Positions 11,198-21,787 are shown, counted from the first letter of the stretch. The stretch is DNA of 64,000 nucleotides from Halomonas caseinilytica (GCF_001662305.1 NZ_BDEP01000015.1:1-64000); one strand, 5' to 3'. Notes: a model not told the origin generated them from the sequence alone. Numbers and translations: made by a program.

Positions 11198-12415
11198 ATG
11201 GCCTGGAATGAGCCCGGTGGCGGCAACCAGCATGACCCCTGGAGTGGTGGGGGCCGCCGTGGTGGCAACGGCGGTGGCGGCAAGGGGGGCGGCAACCAGG
11301 GCCCCCCGGACCTCGATGAGGCCCTGAAGAAATTTCAGAACAAGCTCAACAGCATGTTGGGCGGTCGTGGCAAGCGCGGCGGCAATGGTGGAGGCTCGGG
11401 CGGTGGCAAGCCTCGCAACACCTTTGCGTTGCCGGGCCTGCTGCTGATCGTGGCACTGGCTATCTGGGCGGCTTCGGGCTTCTATCTGGTCGATCAGTCG
11501 GAGCGCGGGGTCGTGCTGCGTTTCGGCAAGTACCAGGAAACCGTGACACCGGGCTTGCAGTGGAATCCGCCGCTGATCGATGACGTCCACATGGTCAATG
11601 TGACGCGGGTACGCTCGATCACCCAGACGCAGTCGATGCTGACCCAGGACGAGAACATCGTTTCCGTCGAGATATCGGCCCAGTACCAGGTTGCCGATCC
11701 TCGCGGCTATGTGCTCAACGTGCGCGATCCCGAGCTCAGCCTGGAGAACGCGCTGGACTCCGCCCTTCGCCACGTGGTGGGGGGAACCGACATGATCGAT
11801 ATCCTGACGTCGGGACGCGAGATCCTCGGCAGCTCGGTCAACAGTCGTCTGCAGTCCTACCTGGACAGCTATGGCACCGGCATCATGCTGCAGACATTGA
11901 ACGTCGAGTCCACCTCGCCGCCCGATGCCGTGCAGGATGCCTTCGATGATGTCATCCGCGCCCGCGAGGATCGCCAGCGCACCATCAACCAGGCCATGGC
12001 CTATGCCAATGCCGTGATTCCCGCGGCCCAGGGCCAGGCTCAGCGTATCGTCGAGCAGGGGCAGGGGTATCGCGAATCGGTGGTGGCCGAGGCGCGAGGC
12101 CAGGCCAACCGCTTCAACGCTCTCTTGACCCAGTATCAGGATGCCCCGGCGATCATGCGTGAGCGCCTCTACCTGGATACCCTCTCCGAGGTCTACAGTG
12201 GCACGCCGAAGGTGATGGTCGACGTCACCGAGCAGAGCCCGCTGATGGTCCTGCCGATGGATCGCCTCAAGCGCAGTGACAGCGGCAGCAAGTCGAGCGA
12301 TGGCGAGACGCAGCTGGATCCGCAGTTGCTCGAACGCCTGCAAAGCATCCAGTCATCGTCCAGCCCGAGCAGCAGCAACAGCAGCAGCAACGGAATTCGC
12401 AGGGAGGGTCGCTGA
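11198..12415 (+). CDS. hflK: FtsH protease modulator subunit HflK
   Basis: Membrane SPFH-domain protein that forms, with HflC, a large periplasmic cage around FtsH. The 405-residue protein has a glycine-rich cytoplasmic N-terminus (residues 1-75), one membrane segment at about 76-96, and an SPFH/band-7 domain starting ERGVVLRFGKYQETVTPGLQ. The serine-rich C-terminal tail is poorly conserved. The ATG at 11198 was chosen for its MAWNEPGGGN start and an upstream GTGGAG; the frame is open 31 codons further upstream but reads as spacer. The 117-base hflX-hflK gap contains a GC-rich hairpin. Confidence 0.96.
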   Translation: MAWNEPGGGNQHDPWSGGGRRGGNGGGGKGGGNQGPPDLDEALKKFQNKLNSMLGGRGKRGGNGGGSGGGKPRNTFALPGLLLIVALAIWAASGFYLVDQSERGVVLRFGKYQETVTPGLQWNPPLIDDVHMVNVTRVRSITQTQSMLTQDENIVSVEISAQYQVADPRGYVLNVRDPELSLENALDSALRHVVGGTDMIDILTSGREILGSSVNSRLQSYLDSYGTGIMLQTLNVESTSPPDAVQDAFDDVIRAREDRQRTINQAMAYANAVIPAAQGQAQRIVEQGQGYRESVVAEARGQANRFNALLTQYQDAPAIMRERLYLDTLSEVYSGTPKVMVDVTEQSPLMVLPMDRLKRSDSGSKSSDGETQLDPQLLERLQSIQSSSSPSSSNSSSNGIRREGR

Positions 12416-12416
12416 A

Positions 12417-13298
12417 ATGATCAATAATCGTTCCCTGCTCATCGTCGGCGGCCTGGCCGCGGTCGCCTGGCTGGCCAGCAGCAGCCTGTATGTGGTCGAC
12501 GAAACCGAGCGTGCGGTGAAGCTGCGTTTCGGCGAGATCATCGAGGAGAACATCCAGCCGGGACTGCACTTCAAGATCCCGATCACCCAGACGATCCGCA
12601 AGTTCGATACCCGGGTGCTGACGCTGGATACCGATGCCAGCCGCTATCTGACGCTGGAGCAGAAGGCGGTGATCGTCGATTCCTACGTCAAGTGGCAGGT
12701 GGTCAATCCGACCCGCTACTACGAGGCGACCGCCGGCGACGAGATGCAGGCCGTGCGCCTGATCCAGCCCCGGGTCGACGAGAGCCTGCGTAACGAGTTC
12801 GGTCGCCTGAACCTGCAGCAGATCATCTCCGAGAAACGCGATGAGTTGATGACCGGGCCTACCCAGGAGCTCGACGAGCTGATGCGCGAGGAGCTCGGGG
12901 TGGCCATCCTCGACATTCGCGTCAAGCGCATCGACCTGCCCGAGGATGTTTCCTCGGCGGTATATGATCGCATGCGCTCGGAGCGTGAGCGTGAGGCGCG
13001 AGAATGGCGTGCACAGGGCCAGGAAGAAGCCGAACGCATTCGTGCCAACGCCGACCGGCGCCGCCAGGTGCTGCTGGCCCAGGCCCAGGAGCGTTCCGAA
13101 ACCCTGCGCGGCGAGGGGGATGCCGAAGCGGCAGCGATCTTCTCGCAGGCCTATGGCAAGGACGAGGAGTTCTTCTCCTTCTGGCGCAGTCTCGATGCCT
13201 ATCGCGATAGCTTCCAGGGTGACGGCGACATGCTGGTGCTGGATCCCTCCAGCGACTTCTTCCAGTATCTCAAGAGCCCGACGCCGACCGACGACTGA
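12417..13298 (+). CDS. hflC: FtsH protease modulator subunit HflC
   Basis: Partner of HflK in the HflKC complex. The 293-residue protein has an N-terminal membrane segment (residues 6-22) followed by the SPFH domain (ETERAVKLRFGEIIEENIQP) and a long charged helix rich in Arg, Glu and Ala (about 185-245). The ATG lies one base after the hflK stop (TGA-A-ATG), so the two are coupled. The frame is open further upstream inside hflK; that part is not HflC. A strong terminator follows about 90 bases after the stop. Confidence 0.97.
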   Translation: MINNRSLLIVGGLAAVAWLASSSLYVVDETERAVKLRFGEIIEENIQPGLHFKIPITQTIRKFDTRVLTLDTDASRYLTLEQKAVIVDSYVKWQVVNPTRYYEATAGDEMQAVRLIQPRVDESLRNEFGRLNLQQIISEKRDELMTGPTQELDELMREELGVAILDIRVKRIDLPEDVSSAVYDRMRSEREREAREWRAQGQEEAERIRANADRRRQVLLAQAQERSETLRGEGDAEAAAIFSQAYGKDEEFFSFWRSLDAYRDSFQGDGDMLVLDPSSDFFQYLKSPTPTDD

Positions 13299-13389
13299 GT
13301 TGGCCGGCCGGGGAGAGCCCAGGAGGGCGCCGGTGCCGTCGGGCATCGGCGCCAGGGTTCATCCCGACGCCAAACGTGATAGAATCGGT

Positions 13390-13414
13390 AAACCGGGCGT
13401 GGCCCGGTTTTTTT
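13390..13414 (+). terminator. Rho-independent terminator after hflC
   Basis: Perfect 9-bp stem AAACCGGGC / GCCCGGTTT with a GTG loop, followed by a T-run to 13414. It closes the nnr-to-hflC operon and separates it from hisZ. Confidence 0.85.
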
Positions 13415-13521
13415 GTGGCCTCTCCACTCCCGGCGAGCTTTCTCCGGCATCCCGCCATGCTTAGTTCCGCCATGCCGTGAGGCTTGCCACAGGCCAACCA
13501 CTGTCTTGCAGGAAGAACGAC

Positions 13522-14718
13522 ATGACCATTGCTGACCGCTGGCTCTTGCCCGACGGCATGGACGAAGTGCTGCCGCCTCAGGCCAGCCGCATGGAGGAAT
13601 TGCGCCGGGCGCTGCTCGACCTCTATCACTGCTGGGGGTACGACCAGGTGATGCCGCCCCCTGTGGAATTCCTCGACTCCCTGCTGACCGGAACCGGCAC
13701 CGAGCTGGATCTGCAGACTTTCAAGCTCACCGATCAGATGACGGGGCGCATGATGGGAGCCAGCGCCGATGTGACTCCCCAGGTGGCGCGCATGGACGCC
13801 CATTCCCTCAAGCGGCAGGGACCCGTGCGGCTGTGTTATTGCACTAATGTGTTGCGCGCCAAGGCCGACCAGTATCAGGGCGGACGCAGCCCTGTTCAGG
13901 TGGGGTTGGAGCTCTTCGGCCATGCCGGGCTGGAGGCCGATCTCGAGATCCTGCGTCTGGCGTTGACCAGCCTGTCCGTTGCCGGTGCCGGCGAGGTTCA
14001 CCTGGCGCTGGGGCATATCGGCATCTATCGTAGCCTGGTGGAGGCGGCGGAGCTGTCACCGGAGCAGGAACGCCTGGTGTTCGAGGCGCTCGAGCTGAAG
14101 TCGCCGGGCGAACTGGCGACTCGGGTCGAAGCCTGTGTCGACGATCCGGCACTGGCAGAGATGTTCCGTGACCTGGTGACCTTGCACGGTGGCCCCGAGG
14201 TACTCGACGAAGCCCGGGAAGCGTTTGCCGAAGCGCCCCAGGCGGTAGGAGCAGCCCTCGATCAGCTACGGGCGCTGTATCGTGGCGTGGTCGCCGAACA
14301 CCCTGAGGTCGAACTCTATTTCGATCTGGCCGAGTTGCGGGGATACCAATATCACACCGGCATGATGTTCTCCGCCTATGTGCCGGGTTACGGCCAGGCC
14401 CTGGCCAAGGGCGGACGTTATGACGACACCGGACGTGCCTTCGGGCGTGCCCGACCGGCCACCGGCTTTTCCCTGGAGCTCAAGCTGCTGGCTACCCTGA
14501 CGCCGAAGGAGCCCCGTGATGGCGGTATCTGGGCGCCAAGCGAAGGCGATGGGCTGAGCGAGGTCGTGAGGGACCTGCGCCAGCAGGGAGAGCGGGTTGT
14601 CCAGGCGCTGCCGGGGCAGCGGACCGGCCCCGAACAACATCACTGTCAGCGACATCTGGTGCCGGCCGATGGCGGCTGGCGGGTGGAGGCGCTGCCAGCC
14701 TCCGATGACTCGGCCTGA
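13522..14718 (+). CDS. hisZ: ATP phosphoribosyltransferase regulatory subunit HisZ
   Basis: A HisRS-like protein without tRNA-charging activity that activates the short form of HisG for the first step of histidine synthesis. The 398-residue product resembles the class II HisRS core: LPDGMDEVLPP near the start, DVTPQVARMDAHSL as the motif-2-like region, and ARPATGFSLELKLL near the end. The ATG was chosen for the AGGAAG ribosome site 7 bases upstream. Its place between hflC and purA is usual in Halomonas and Pseudomonas. No hisG is in the window. Confidence 0.93.
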   Translation: MTIADRWLLPDGMDEVLPPQASRMEELRRALLDLYHCWGYDQVMPPPVEFLDSLLTGTGTELDLQTFKLTDQMTGRMMGASADVTPQVARMDAHSLKRQGPVRLCYCTNVLRAKADQYQGGRSPVQVGLELFGHAGLEADLEILRLALTSLSVAGAGEVHLALGHIGIYRSLVEAAELSPEQERLVFEALELKSPGELATRVEACVDDPALAEMFRDLVTLHGGPEVLDEAREAFAEAPQAVGAALDQLRALYRGVVAEHPEVELYFDLAELRGYQYHTGMMFSAYVPGYGQALAKGGRYDDTGRAFGRARPATGFSLELKLLATLTPKEPRDGGIWAPSEGDGLSEVVRDLRQQGERVVQALPGQRTGPEQHHCQRHLVPADGGWRVEALPASDDSA

Positions 14719-14731
14719 TGAGGCCTGGTGA

Positions 14732-16084
<1,353 letters not shown>

Positions 16085-16120
16085 GCCAGCCGTCCTTTCG
16101 GACGCATCTCGTAGAACCTG

Positions 16121-16155
16121 AACGCCGCCCATCGGAGCTTCCGGTGGGCGGCGTT
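16121..16155. terminator. Hairpin after purA
   Basis: Long stem AACGCCGCCCA / TGGGCGGCGTT with a 13-base loop, located 37 bases past the purA stop in the convergent purA/BCCT gap. It lacks a strong T-run but is the obvious purA terminator candidate. Confidence 0.5.
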
Positions 16156-16177
16156 GTCGTTCCAGGGCCGGAAACGC

Positions 16178-16204
16178 GATCGCCCCGCGGGAAGCGGGGC
16201 GATC
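16178..16204. terminator. Hairpin after the BCCT gene
   Basis: Perfect 11-bp stem GATCGCCCCGC / GCGGGGCGATC lying just past the minus-strand BCCT stop. It probably serves both convergent genes; no long T-run is present. Confidence 0.5.
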
Positions 16205-16232
16205 CGGCGTAGAGGGCCTTGTTACGGGCCGA

Positions 16233-17894
16233 TCAGACGCTCTTGGGCTCGCTCATCAGCCCCTTGACGATGGCGTAGCAGGCCACCAGGAGCACGATGG
16301 TGAAGGGCAGGCCGGTGGTGATCACCGCGGTCTGCAGGGCCGTCAGGCCGCCACCCAGCAGCAGGGCGATGGCGATGGCCCCCTCGATGAGGCACCAGAA
16401 CACGCGCTGGGAACGGGGCGCGTCGACCTTGCCGCCGGCGGTGATGGAGTCGATCACCAGCGAACCGGAGTCCGAGGAGGTGATGAAGAACACCATCACC
16501 AGCACGATGCCGACGAAGGAGGTGATACTGGTCAGCGGAAGCTGGCCGAGCATCTCGAACAGTTGCAGTTCCAGCGCCGCGTTCTTCACGCCTTCGAAGC
16601 CGTCGGTGACGTACTGATCGATGGCGGTGCCACCGAAGGCGGTCATCCACAGTACCGAGACCACGGAGGGCACCAGCAGCACGGCGATCAGGAACTCACG
16701 GACGGTGCGGCCACGGCTGACCCGCGCGATGAACATGCCGACGAAGGGCGACCAGGAAATCCACCAGGCCCAGTAGAAGGCCGTCCAGCCTTGGCTGAAG
16801 TTGGCATCCTCGCGGCCGAAGGGCATGGACAGGGCCGGCAGGTTGACGATGTAGGCCACCAGGTTCTCGAAGAAGCCCGTGGCGATCATCAGGGTCGGCC
16901 CGACGACGATCACGAACATCAGCAGCAGGAAGGCCAGTGCCATGTTGATCTGCGACAGCCGCTGCACGCCCTTGTCGACCCCCAGCATCACGGACCCCAG
17001 GGCCACGACCGTGATGCCCATGATCAGCAGCACCATGGTGGCATTGGTGTCGGGGATGCCGAACAGGTAGCCAAGCCCCGCCGAGGCTTGGGAAGCACCG
17101 AGACCCAGCGAAGTGGCCAGCCCGAAGAGGGTGGCGAATACCGCCAGGATGTCGATGACATGGCCCGGCCAGCCCCAGACGCGCTCACCCAGAACCGGGT
17201 AGAAGATCGAGCGCATGGTCAGCGGCAGACCCTTGTTGAAGGAGAACAGGGCCAGGGCCAGGGCAACCACGGCGTAGATCCCCCAGGGGTGCAGGCCCCA
17301 GTGGAAGATGGTCGCGGCCATGCCCAGCGAGATGGCGCCTTGCTGGTCGCCGGCGGCAGCACCCAAGGGGGCCCAGTCGGTTCGCACGCCGTTCTCCACC
17401 GTGGTGCCGCCCATGGCGGTACCGAAGTGGGTGATCGGCTCGGAGACGCCGTAGAACATCAGGCCGATGCCCATCCCGGCGGCGAACAGCATGGCGAACC
17501 AGCCCGCGTAGCTGAAGTCCGGCGTGGCATGGGCGCCACCGATCCGTACCTTGCCCATGGGGGTGAAGATCAGAACGATGGCGAGGATCACGAAGATATT
17601 GGCGGCCAGCAGGAAGAACCAGGACAGGTTGCCGGTCAGCACATCGAAGATGGCGTTGAAGAGCGGCTCGACCTCGTTCTGCATGGCCAGGGTGATGATC
17701 ACGAAGAACAGGATCACCAGCGAGGAGATGGTGAAGACCTTGCCATGAAGGTCCATGTCCACCCCGAACTTGGTCGCGGTGATGTTGTCCTGCCCGATCA
17801 CGTAATCGGTATCGATGAGGTTGGCGGGTCCGTCCGGGGCGGGAATGCCCTCGGATCCCGCGTTGGCCTCGTGGGCTTTATCGTCGTTCGTCAC
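16233..17894 (-). CDS. BCCT-family betaine/choline/carnitine transporter
   Basis: Sodium- or proton-coupled inner-membrane carrier for quaternary-ammonium osmolytes. The 553-residue protein has about 12 hydrophobic segments. It carries the glycine stretch AAGMGIGLMFYGVSEP in place of the family's GMGIG-x(4)-E-P pattern, and the signature region YWAWWISWSPFVGMFIARVS with the Trp residues that form the betaine aromatic box. The long N-terminal tail (about 50 residues) is acidic and cytoplasmic. The substrate cannot be fixed from sequence; betaine, choline or ectoine are all possible. A 57-codon UspA-like leader ORF starts upstream on the same strand. Confidence 0.93.
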   Translation of the reverse strand: MTNDDKAHEANAGSEGIPAPDGPANLIDTDYVIGQDNITATKFGVDMDLHGKVFTISSLVILFFVIITLAMQNEVEPLFNAIFDVLTGNLSWFFLLAANIFVILAIVLIFTPMGKVRIGGAHATPDFSYAGWFAMLFAAGMGIGLMFYGVSEPITHFGTAMGGTTVENGVRTDWAPLGAAAGDQQGAISLGMAATIFHWGLHPWGIYAVVALALALFSFNKGLPLTMRSIFYPVLGERVWGWPGHVIDILAVFATLFGLATSLGLGASQASAGLGYLFGIPDTNATMVLLIMGITVVALGSVMLGVDKGVQRLSQINMALAFLLLMFVIVVGPTLMIATGFFENLVAYIVNLPALSMPFGREDANFSQGWTAFYWAWWISWSPFVGMFIARVSRGRTVREFLIAVLLVPSVVSVLWMTAFGGTAIDQYVTDGFEGVKNAALELQLFEMLGQLPLTSITSFVGIVLVMVFFITSSDSGSLVIDSITAGGKVDAPRSQRVFWCLIEGAIAIALLLGGGLTALQTAVITTGLPFTIVLLVACYAIVKGLMSEPKSV

Positions 17895-17939
17895 GGGACT
17901 TCTCCTTGTTGGCGTCGATGAACGGTGGGAAGCAAGGTG

Positions 17940-18113
17940 TCAGGCGTGCGAATGGAGCATGCCTGACACCTCGACAAGCGTGGCGATACGGTCGTCAAGC
18001 GAGAGGCCGGTTCGGCGGCGGGAACCGGAGAGATGCGTCACCCGGTCGGTGCCGATCTCGTCGGTGCGTTCCCCCAGTGCCAGATCCCTGGGCACCATGA
18101 TCCGCTTGAACAT
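17940..18113 (-). pseudogene. Truncated UspA-like leader ORF upstream of the BCCT gene
   Basis: A 57-codon ORF starts MFKRIMVPRDLALGERTDEI. The opening MFKRIMVP-DLA is the typical N-terminus of UspA-family universal stress proteins, which often accompany osmolyte transporters in halophiles. The rest does not continue the Usp fold and ends after ~40 unrelated residues. A very good ribosome site (GGGAGGAG, 6-7 bases before the ATG) suggests it is still translated. It ends 45 bases before the BCCT start on the same strand, so it could act as a translated leader. It could be a gene remnant or a new small ORF built on a Usp start. Confidence 0.5.
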
Positions 18114-18482
18114 GCTGGGTACTCCTCCCTGATGTTTCGCTCGTTGATGACACGACAAGTGTGGCCGTTTGAAGATGATTGCGTAGGGCATCACTTTCAA
18201 CGGACTGTTTCGCCACGAATCGTTGCATACCGTACATCATCTCACGCGAATCGTCTGCGCTTGGCGACACATCCGGGCGGGGATGGCTATGTCATGTCGC
18301 AATCATCGCTGCCTGAGCGATCAATCGATGAGTGATCCTGCTTCCAGGCTTCAATTTATTGCGTTTCTTCATCGCTGTCACTGCCATGGCGCGATATTCG
18401 AGCAGGGTGGCCGCCGGGATGACTCTGGTCCCGTGCGTGCTCTGTTGTTGCCCCGGTAAGCGTCATGAAAGTAAACGTCATG
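18114..18482. other. Gene-free control region upstream of the Usp-like ORF and BCCT gene
   Basis: About 370 bases with no convincing coding frame; short open frames here have no ribosome sites or known motifs. It must hold the promoter for the leftward leader ORF/BCCT unit. I could not pick a single -10/-35 pair with confidence. Confidence 0.4.
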
Positions 18483-18510
18483 AAAAAAGGAGGCACCGAC
18501 AGGTGCCTCC
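18483..18510 (-). terminator. Rho-independent terminator after the betaine-binding protein gene
   Basis: On the minus strand it reads GGAGGCACC-TGTC-GGTGCCTCC followed by six T. It lies 60 bases past the stop of the substrate-binding protein gene and closes the ABC transporter operon. Confidence 0.85.
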
Positions 18511-18569
18511 CTTCCACGATGGCGACCGCATGTGGGATCGCTCGCCGGGAGCCCGCGAGGGACTCGAGC

Positions 18570-19442
18570 TCAGGACTCGGGCAGCCACTCCTGCACGACG
18601 TCCTGATTCTCCTCGACCCACTGCTTGGCGTTCTCGTACGGGTCGGAGCCTTCTTCCTGGTTCATCAGCATGACTTCGCCCATCTGCTCGGGCGTCCACT
18701 CGAAGGCATCGAGGATGGCGTAGGCCTCGGGCATGTCCTCCTTCAGCCCCTGACGCACGATGGTGTTGATGTGCTCGGCACCGCCATAGACGTTCTTGGG
18801 ATCATCCAGATACTTGAGATCCCAGCGGGCGAACATCCAGTGTGGCGTCCAGCCGGTCACCACGATGTCCTCTTCGTTCTGGATGGCCGACTGAAGGGCG
18901 GCGGTCATGGTGGCGCCGCTGCCGCTACGCAGGGTGAGGTCCAGGCCGTACTCGTCGACGACGTCCTCGCTCAGGCTCATCAGGCCGGCGCCCGGGTCGA
19001 TGCCGATGATCTCGCCATCGAAAGTGTCGGCATTGGCGTTGAGCTCATCGATGGAATCGACGTCGGTATATTCGGGCACGACGAGACCGAGCTTGGTGCC
19101 TTCCAGGTTCGGGCCGAGATTTTCGACCTTGTCGCCCACACGCTCCAGATAATCGGCGTGAGTCGTGGGCAGCCAGGCGGCAACGATGGCGTCCGAATCG
19201 CCAGTGGAGACGGCCTGCCACATGGCGGCGGCGGACAGCGACGTCATCTCGACGTCGTAACCGGCCTGCTCCAGGACGGCACGAATCACGTTGGTGGAGG
19301 CGACTTCCGAGGACCATTCGACATATCCAAGCTCTACCGTCCCCTTTTCCTGAGCCTGGACGCTACCTGCAGCGAGAGCAGTACCGGCAGCCAGCGCGAG
19401 GCCAGCGATTCTGAGGCTGTGACGCATAGGTTGCTTGGTCAT
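18570..19442 (-). CDS. Glycine betaine/choline ABC transporter, periplasmic binding protein (ProX/OpuAC family)
   Basis: Captures a quaternary-ammonium osmolyte and delivers it to the ProVW-like membrane complex. The 290-residue product has a signal peptide (about residues 1-31, ending VQAQE) and the OpuAC fold. Family segments include LGYVEWSSEVASTNV near the mature N-terminus, AWLPTTHADY and VVTGWTPHWMFARWDLKYLD; the Trp residues in the latter are typical ligand contacts. It is last in the operon, 85 bases after the permease, with a strong terminator beyond. Betaine, choline or proline betaine cannot be distinguished. Confidence 0.92.
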   Translation of the reverse strand: MTKQPMRHSLRIAGLALAAGTALAAGSVQAQEKGTVELGYVEWSSEVASTNVIRAVLEQAGYDVEMTSLSAAAMWQAVSTGDSDAIVAAWLPTTHADYLERVGDKVENLGPNLEGTKLGLVVPEYTDVDSIDELNANADTFDGEIIGIDPGAGLMSLSEDVVDEYGLDLTLRSGSGATMTAALQSAIQNEEDIVVTGWTPHWMFARWDLKYLDDPKNVYGGAEHINTIVRQGLKEDMPEAYAILDAFEWTPEQMGEVMLMNQEEGSDPYENAKQWVEENQDVVQEWLPES

Positions 19443-19527
19443 CTGAATTGCCTTTGTTGGAGATGTTCTTAGAGCATGCAGACCCGGGCGCCGGTATGCA
19501 ACCGTGCGCCCGGGACATTGTGTGGCC

Positions 19528-20370
19528 TCAGGATTTGCGTTGCTTGCGCAACGACTGGGTGACGCGATCGAGGATCATGGCCAGGATGACCACCGCGATG
19601 CCGGCCTCGAAGCCATCGCCGGGCCGCAGGCGCTGGATGGCGCGCCAGACTTCGCTGCCCAGGCCATCGGCGCCGATCATGGCCGCGATCACCACCATGG
19701 AGAGCGCCAGCATGATCGTCTGGTTGATGCCGGCCATGATCGTGGGCAACGACATCGGCAGCTGGACCTTGATCAGCTTCTGGCTGCGGGTAGCGCCATA
19801 GGCGTCGGCCGCCTCGACCAGTTCCACCGGCACCTGGCGGATACCCAGGGTGGTGAAGCGGATGGCCGGGGGCATGGAAAAGATGACGGTGGCGAAGATC
19901 GCCGACACCGAGCCGATGCCGAAGAACGGGATGGCCGGGATCAGATAGACGAAGGCCGGCATGGTCTGCATGAAGTCCAGTACCGGCATGATGGTGCGAT
20001 AGAGGCGCTCGGAGAGGGCGGCGGCGATGCCGACCGGCAAGGCGATGACGACGGCCACCAGGGTGGCGATCACCACCAGGGTCAAGGTCTCGATCATCGG
20101 ATCCCATAGCCCCAGGTTCCAGATCAGTGCCAGGCCGATGGCGGCACCGATGGCCAGACGAGAATTGGCCAGCCACCAGCAAAGCGCGACGATGATCGCC
20201 AGCAGGGACCAGTCGGGCAACCACATCAGGGCATCGTTGAGGCCATCGATACCGGTCTGCGTGACTCGGGAGATGCCGCGGGTCACGATGGAATATTCAC
20301 TGGTCAGCCAGTTCAGGCCACCTTCGATCCAGTCGCCCAGCGGAATGCGCGGAATGTCGATAGCCATCAA
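19528..20370 (-). CDS. Glycine betaine/choline ABC transporter permease (ProW family)
   Basis: Membrane subunit of the osmolyte importer, 280 residues with about 6-7 hydrophobic segments. The binding-protein-dependent permease loop (EAA-like) that docks on the ATPase is seen at EAADAYGATRSQKLIKVQLP. The family segment GVSxAL-type region reads LPVGIAAALSERLYRTIMPV. Its start overlaps the ATPase stop by 4 bases, showing translational coupling. Confidence 0.92.
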   Translation of the reverse strand: MMAIDIPRIPLGDWIEGGLNWLTSEYSIVTRGISRVTQTGIDGLNDALMWLPDWSLLAIIVALCWWLANSRLAIGAAIGLALIWNLGLWDPMIETLTLVVIATLVAVVIALPVGIAAALSERLYRTIMPVLDFMQTMPAFVYLIPAIPFFGIGSVSAIFATVIFSMPPAIRFTTLGIRQVPVELVEAADAYGATRSQKLIKVQLPMSLPTIMAGINQTIMLALSMVVIAAMIGADGLGSEVWRAIQRLRPGDGFEAGIAVVILAMILDRVTQSLRKQRKS

Positions 20371-21569
20371 TCTTCTCCTGCCTGTGCGAGTTCATCCAGG
20401 ACGGCGCCCTTGACCACCACACCCTGGAGCACCTTGTCATCGTCCACCACGGCGATGGGGAAGCGATTCTCGCTGAACATGGCGAACAGGTTGTGCAGTG
20501 GCTCTTCCCGCGTCACGCTGCGGAAGTCCTGGGTCATGGCGTCGGTGACCCTGGCCTTGCCCTGTTCCAGCGCTTCGCTTGCGGCATCGGCGTCGATCAG
20601 GCCGATCAGGCGGCGTTCGCGGTCGAGGATGTAGATGGAGTCGAGGCTGTGCTCGCGCATCTTGCGCAGCGCGGTACGTGGCCCATCACTGTCACGCACC
20701 GTGGAACGAACCTTGCGCATGGCACTTTCGGCGGTGAGGATGCGCGACTTGTCGACCCCCTCGATGAAGCGACGCACATAGTCGTCCGCCGGCTTGGTGA
20801 GAATTTCCTCGGGCGTGCCGATCTGCACCACTTCACCGTCCTTGAGCAGCACGATGCGATCGCCGATGGTCAGCGCCTCGTCGAGATCGTGGGTGATGAA
20901 GACCGTGGTCTTCTGCATGCGGTGCTGCAGGGCCAGCAGTTCCTGCTGCATGTCGCCGCGGATCAGCGGGTCCAGCGCCGAGAAGGCCTCGTCCATCAAC
21001 AGTACGGTGGCGTCGTTGGCCAGGGCGCGCGCCAGGCCGACACGCTGCTGCATGCCGCCGGAGAGCTGATTGGGATAGGCATCCTCCCAGCCGTCCAGGC
21101 CGACCTGCTTGAGGGAATTGTCGGCCGCTTCCCGGCGCTTGGCCGGGTCGACGCCTCGCACCTCGAGGCCGAACTCGGCGTTCTGGCGCACGGTACGATT
21201 GGGGAAGAGGGCGAAGTTCTGGAACACCATGGAGAAGTGGCGACGGCGGCATTCCAGCAGTTCCTTCTCCTTGAGGTCGGGAATGTTCTCGCCGTCGATG
21301 ACGATCTCGCCCTCGGTGGGCTCGATCAGTCGGTTGAGGCAGCGAATCAGGGTCGACTTGCCCGATCCGGAAAGCCCCATGATCACCAGAAGTTCACCCT
21401 CATGGACATCGAAATCGATATTGGAGAGGCCCAGGGTCTGGCCGGTCTTGTCGAGGATCTCGGGCCGCTTCAGGCCCTGGTCGCGCAATTCGAGCGCCTT
21501 CTTCGGCTGGCTGCCGAAGACCTTGCTGAGGTTGCGGACCCGAATCTTGACGTTTCGGTTGTCACTCAT
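20367..21569 (-). CDS. proV: Glycine betaine/choline ABC transporter ATPase with CBS domains (ProV family)
   Basis: ATP-hydrolysing subunit of the osmolyte importer. The 400-residue protein has an N-terminal ProV extension (residues 1-50), Walker A GLSGSGKS at 65-72, the signature LSGGMQQRVGLARALA and Walker B VLLMDEAFSALDP. The C-terminal part (about 285-400) contains tandem CBS segments that in OpuA-type transporters sense ionic strength. First gene of the three-gene operon. An inverted repeat about 130 bases upstream could be its operator. Confidence 0.93.
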   Translation of the reverse strand: MSDNRNVKIRVRNLSKVFGSQPKKALELRDQGLKRPEILDKTGQTLGLSNIDFDVHEGELLVIMGLSGSGKSTLIRCLNRLIEPTEGEIVIDGENIPDLKEKELLECRRRHFSMVFQNFALFPNRTVRQNAEFGLEVRGVDPAKRREAADNSLKQVGLDGWEDAYPNQLSGGMQQRVGLARALANDATVLLMDEAFSALDPLIRGDMQQELLALQHRMQKTTVFITHDLDEALTIGDRIVLLKDGEVVQIGTPEEILTKPADDYVRRFIEGVDKSRILTAESAMRKVRSTVRDSDGPRTALRKMREHSLDSIYILDRERRLIGLIDADAASEALEQGKARVTDAMTQDFRSVTREEPLHNLFAMFSENRFPIAVVDDDKVLQGVVVKGAVLDELAQAGED

Positions 21570-21698
21570 TGCTGTGCCTTAGTGGTTCCTGGCCGTGGGC
21601 GCGGATGCCATGGCCGGTGCCAGGTTGGGATAAGGGGTCGCATCAGGATGCCAACGGCGTTTGTTGGCGCGCACGAGGCGGCACACCCTAGCGTCGCT

Positions 21699-21714
21699 TG
21701 AATGATGATTCAAA
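21699..21714. promoter_or_regulatory. Inverted repeat upstream of the betaine ABC operon
   Basis: TTGAAT-GATG-ATTCAA has perfect 6-bp arms and lies about 130 bases upstream of the ATPase start. Its shape suits a TetR/BetI- or GbsR-type dimer. No regulator gene for it is adjacent, so the role is a guess. Confidence 0.35.
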
Positions 21715-21787
21715 TTCGCAGGGCGGCCACGAACGCTCAGGAAGCGCAGGATGCGGGGCTTCCCGTTGCCGGTGTCATCGGTAACAG

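Noticed and set aside
9665..12343. Very long open frame (892 codons) on the minus strand opposite hfq-hflX-hflK
   Set aside because: Mirror image of strongly biased GC-rich codons in three clear plus-strand genes; no ribosome site and no recognisable domain.
18223..18459. Short plus-strand open frames between the Usp-like ORF and the betaine operon terminator
   Set aside because: No ribosome sites, no hydrophobic or domain pattern, mutually overlapping in several frames.
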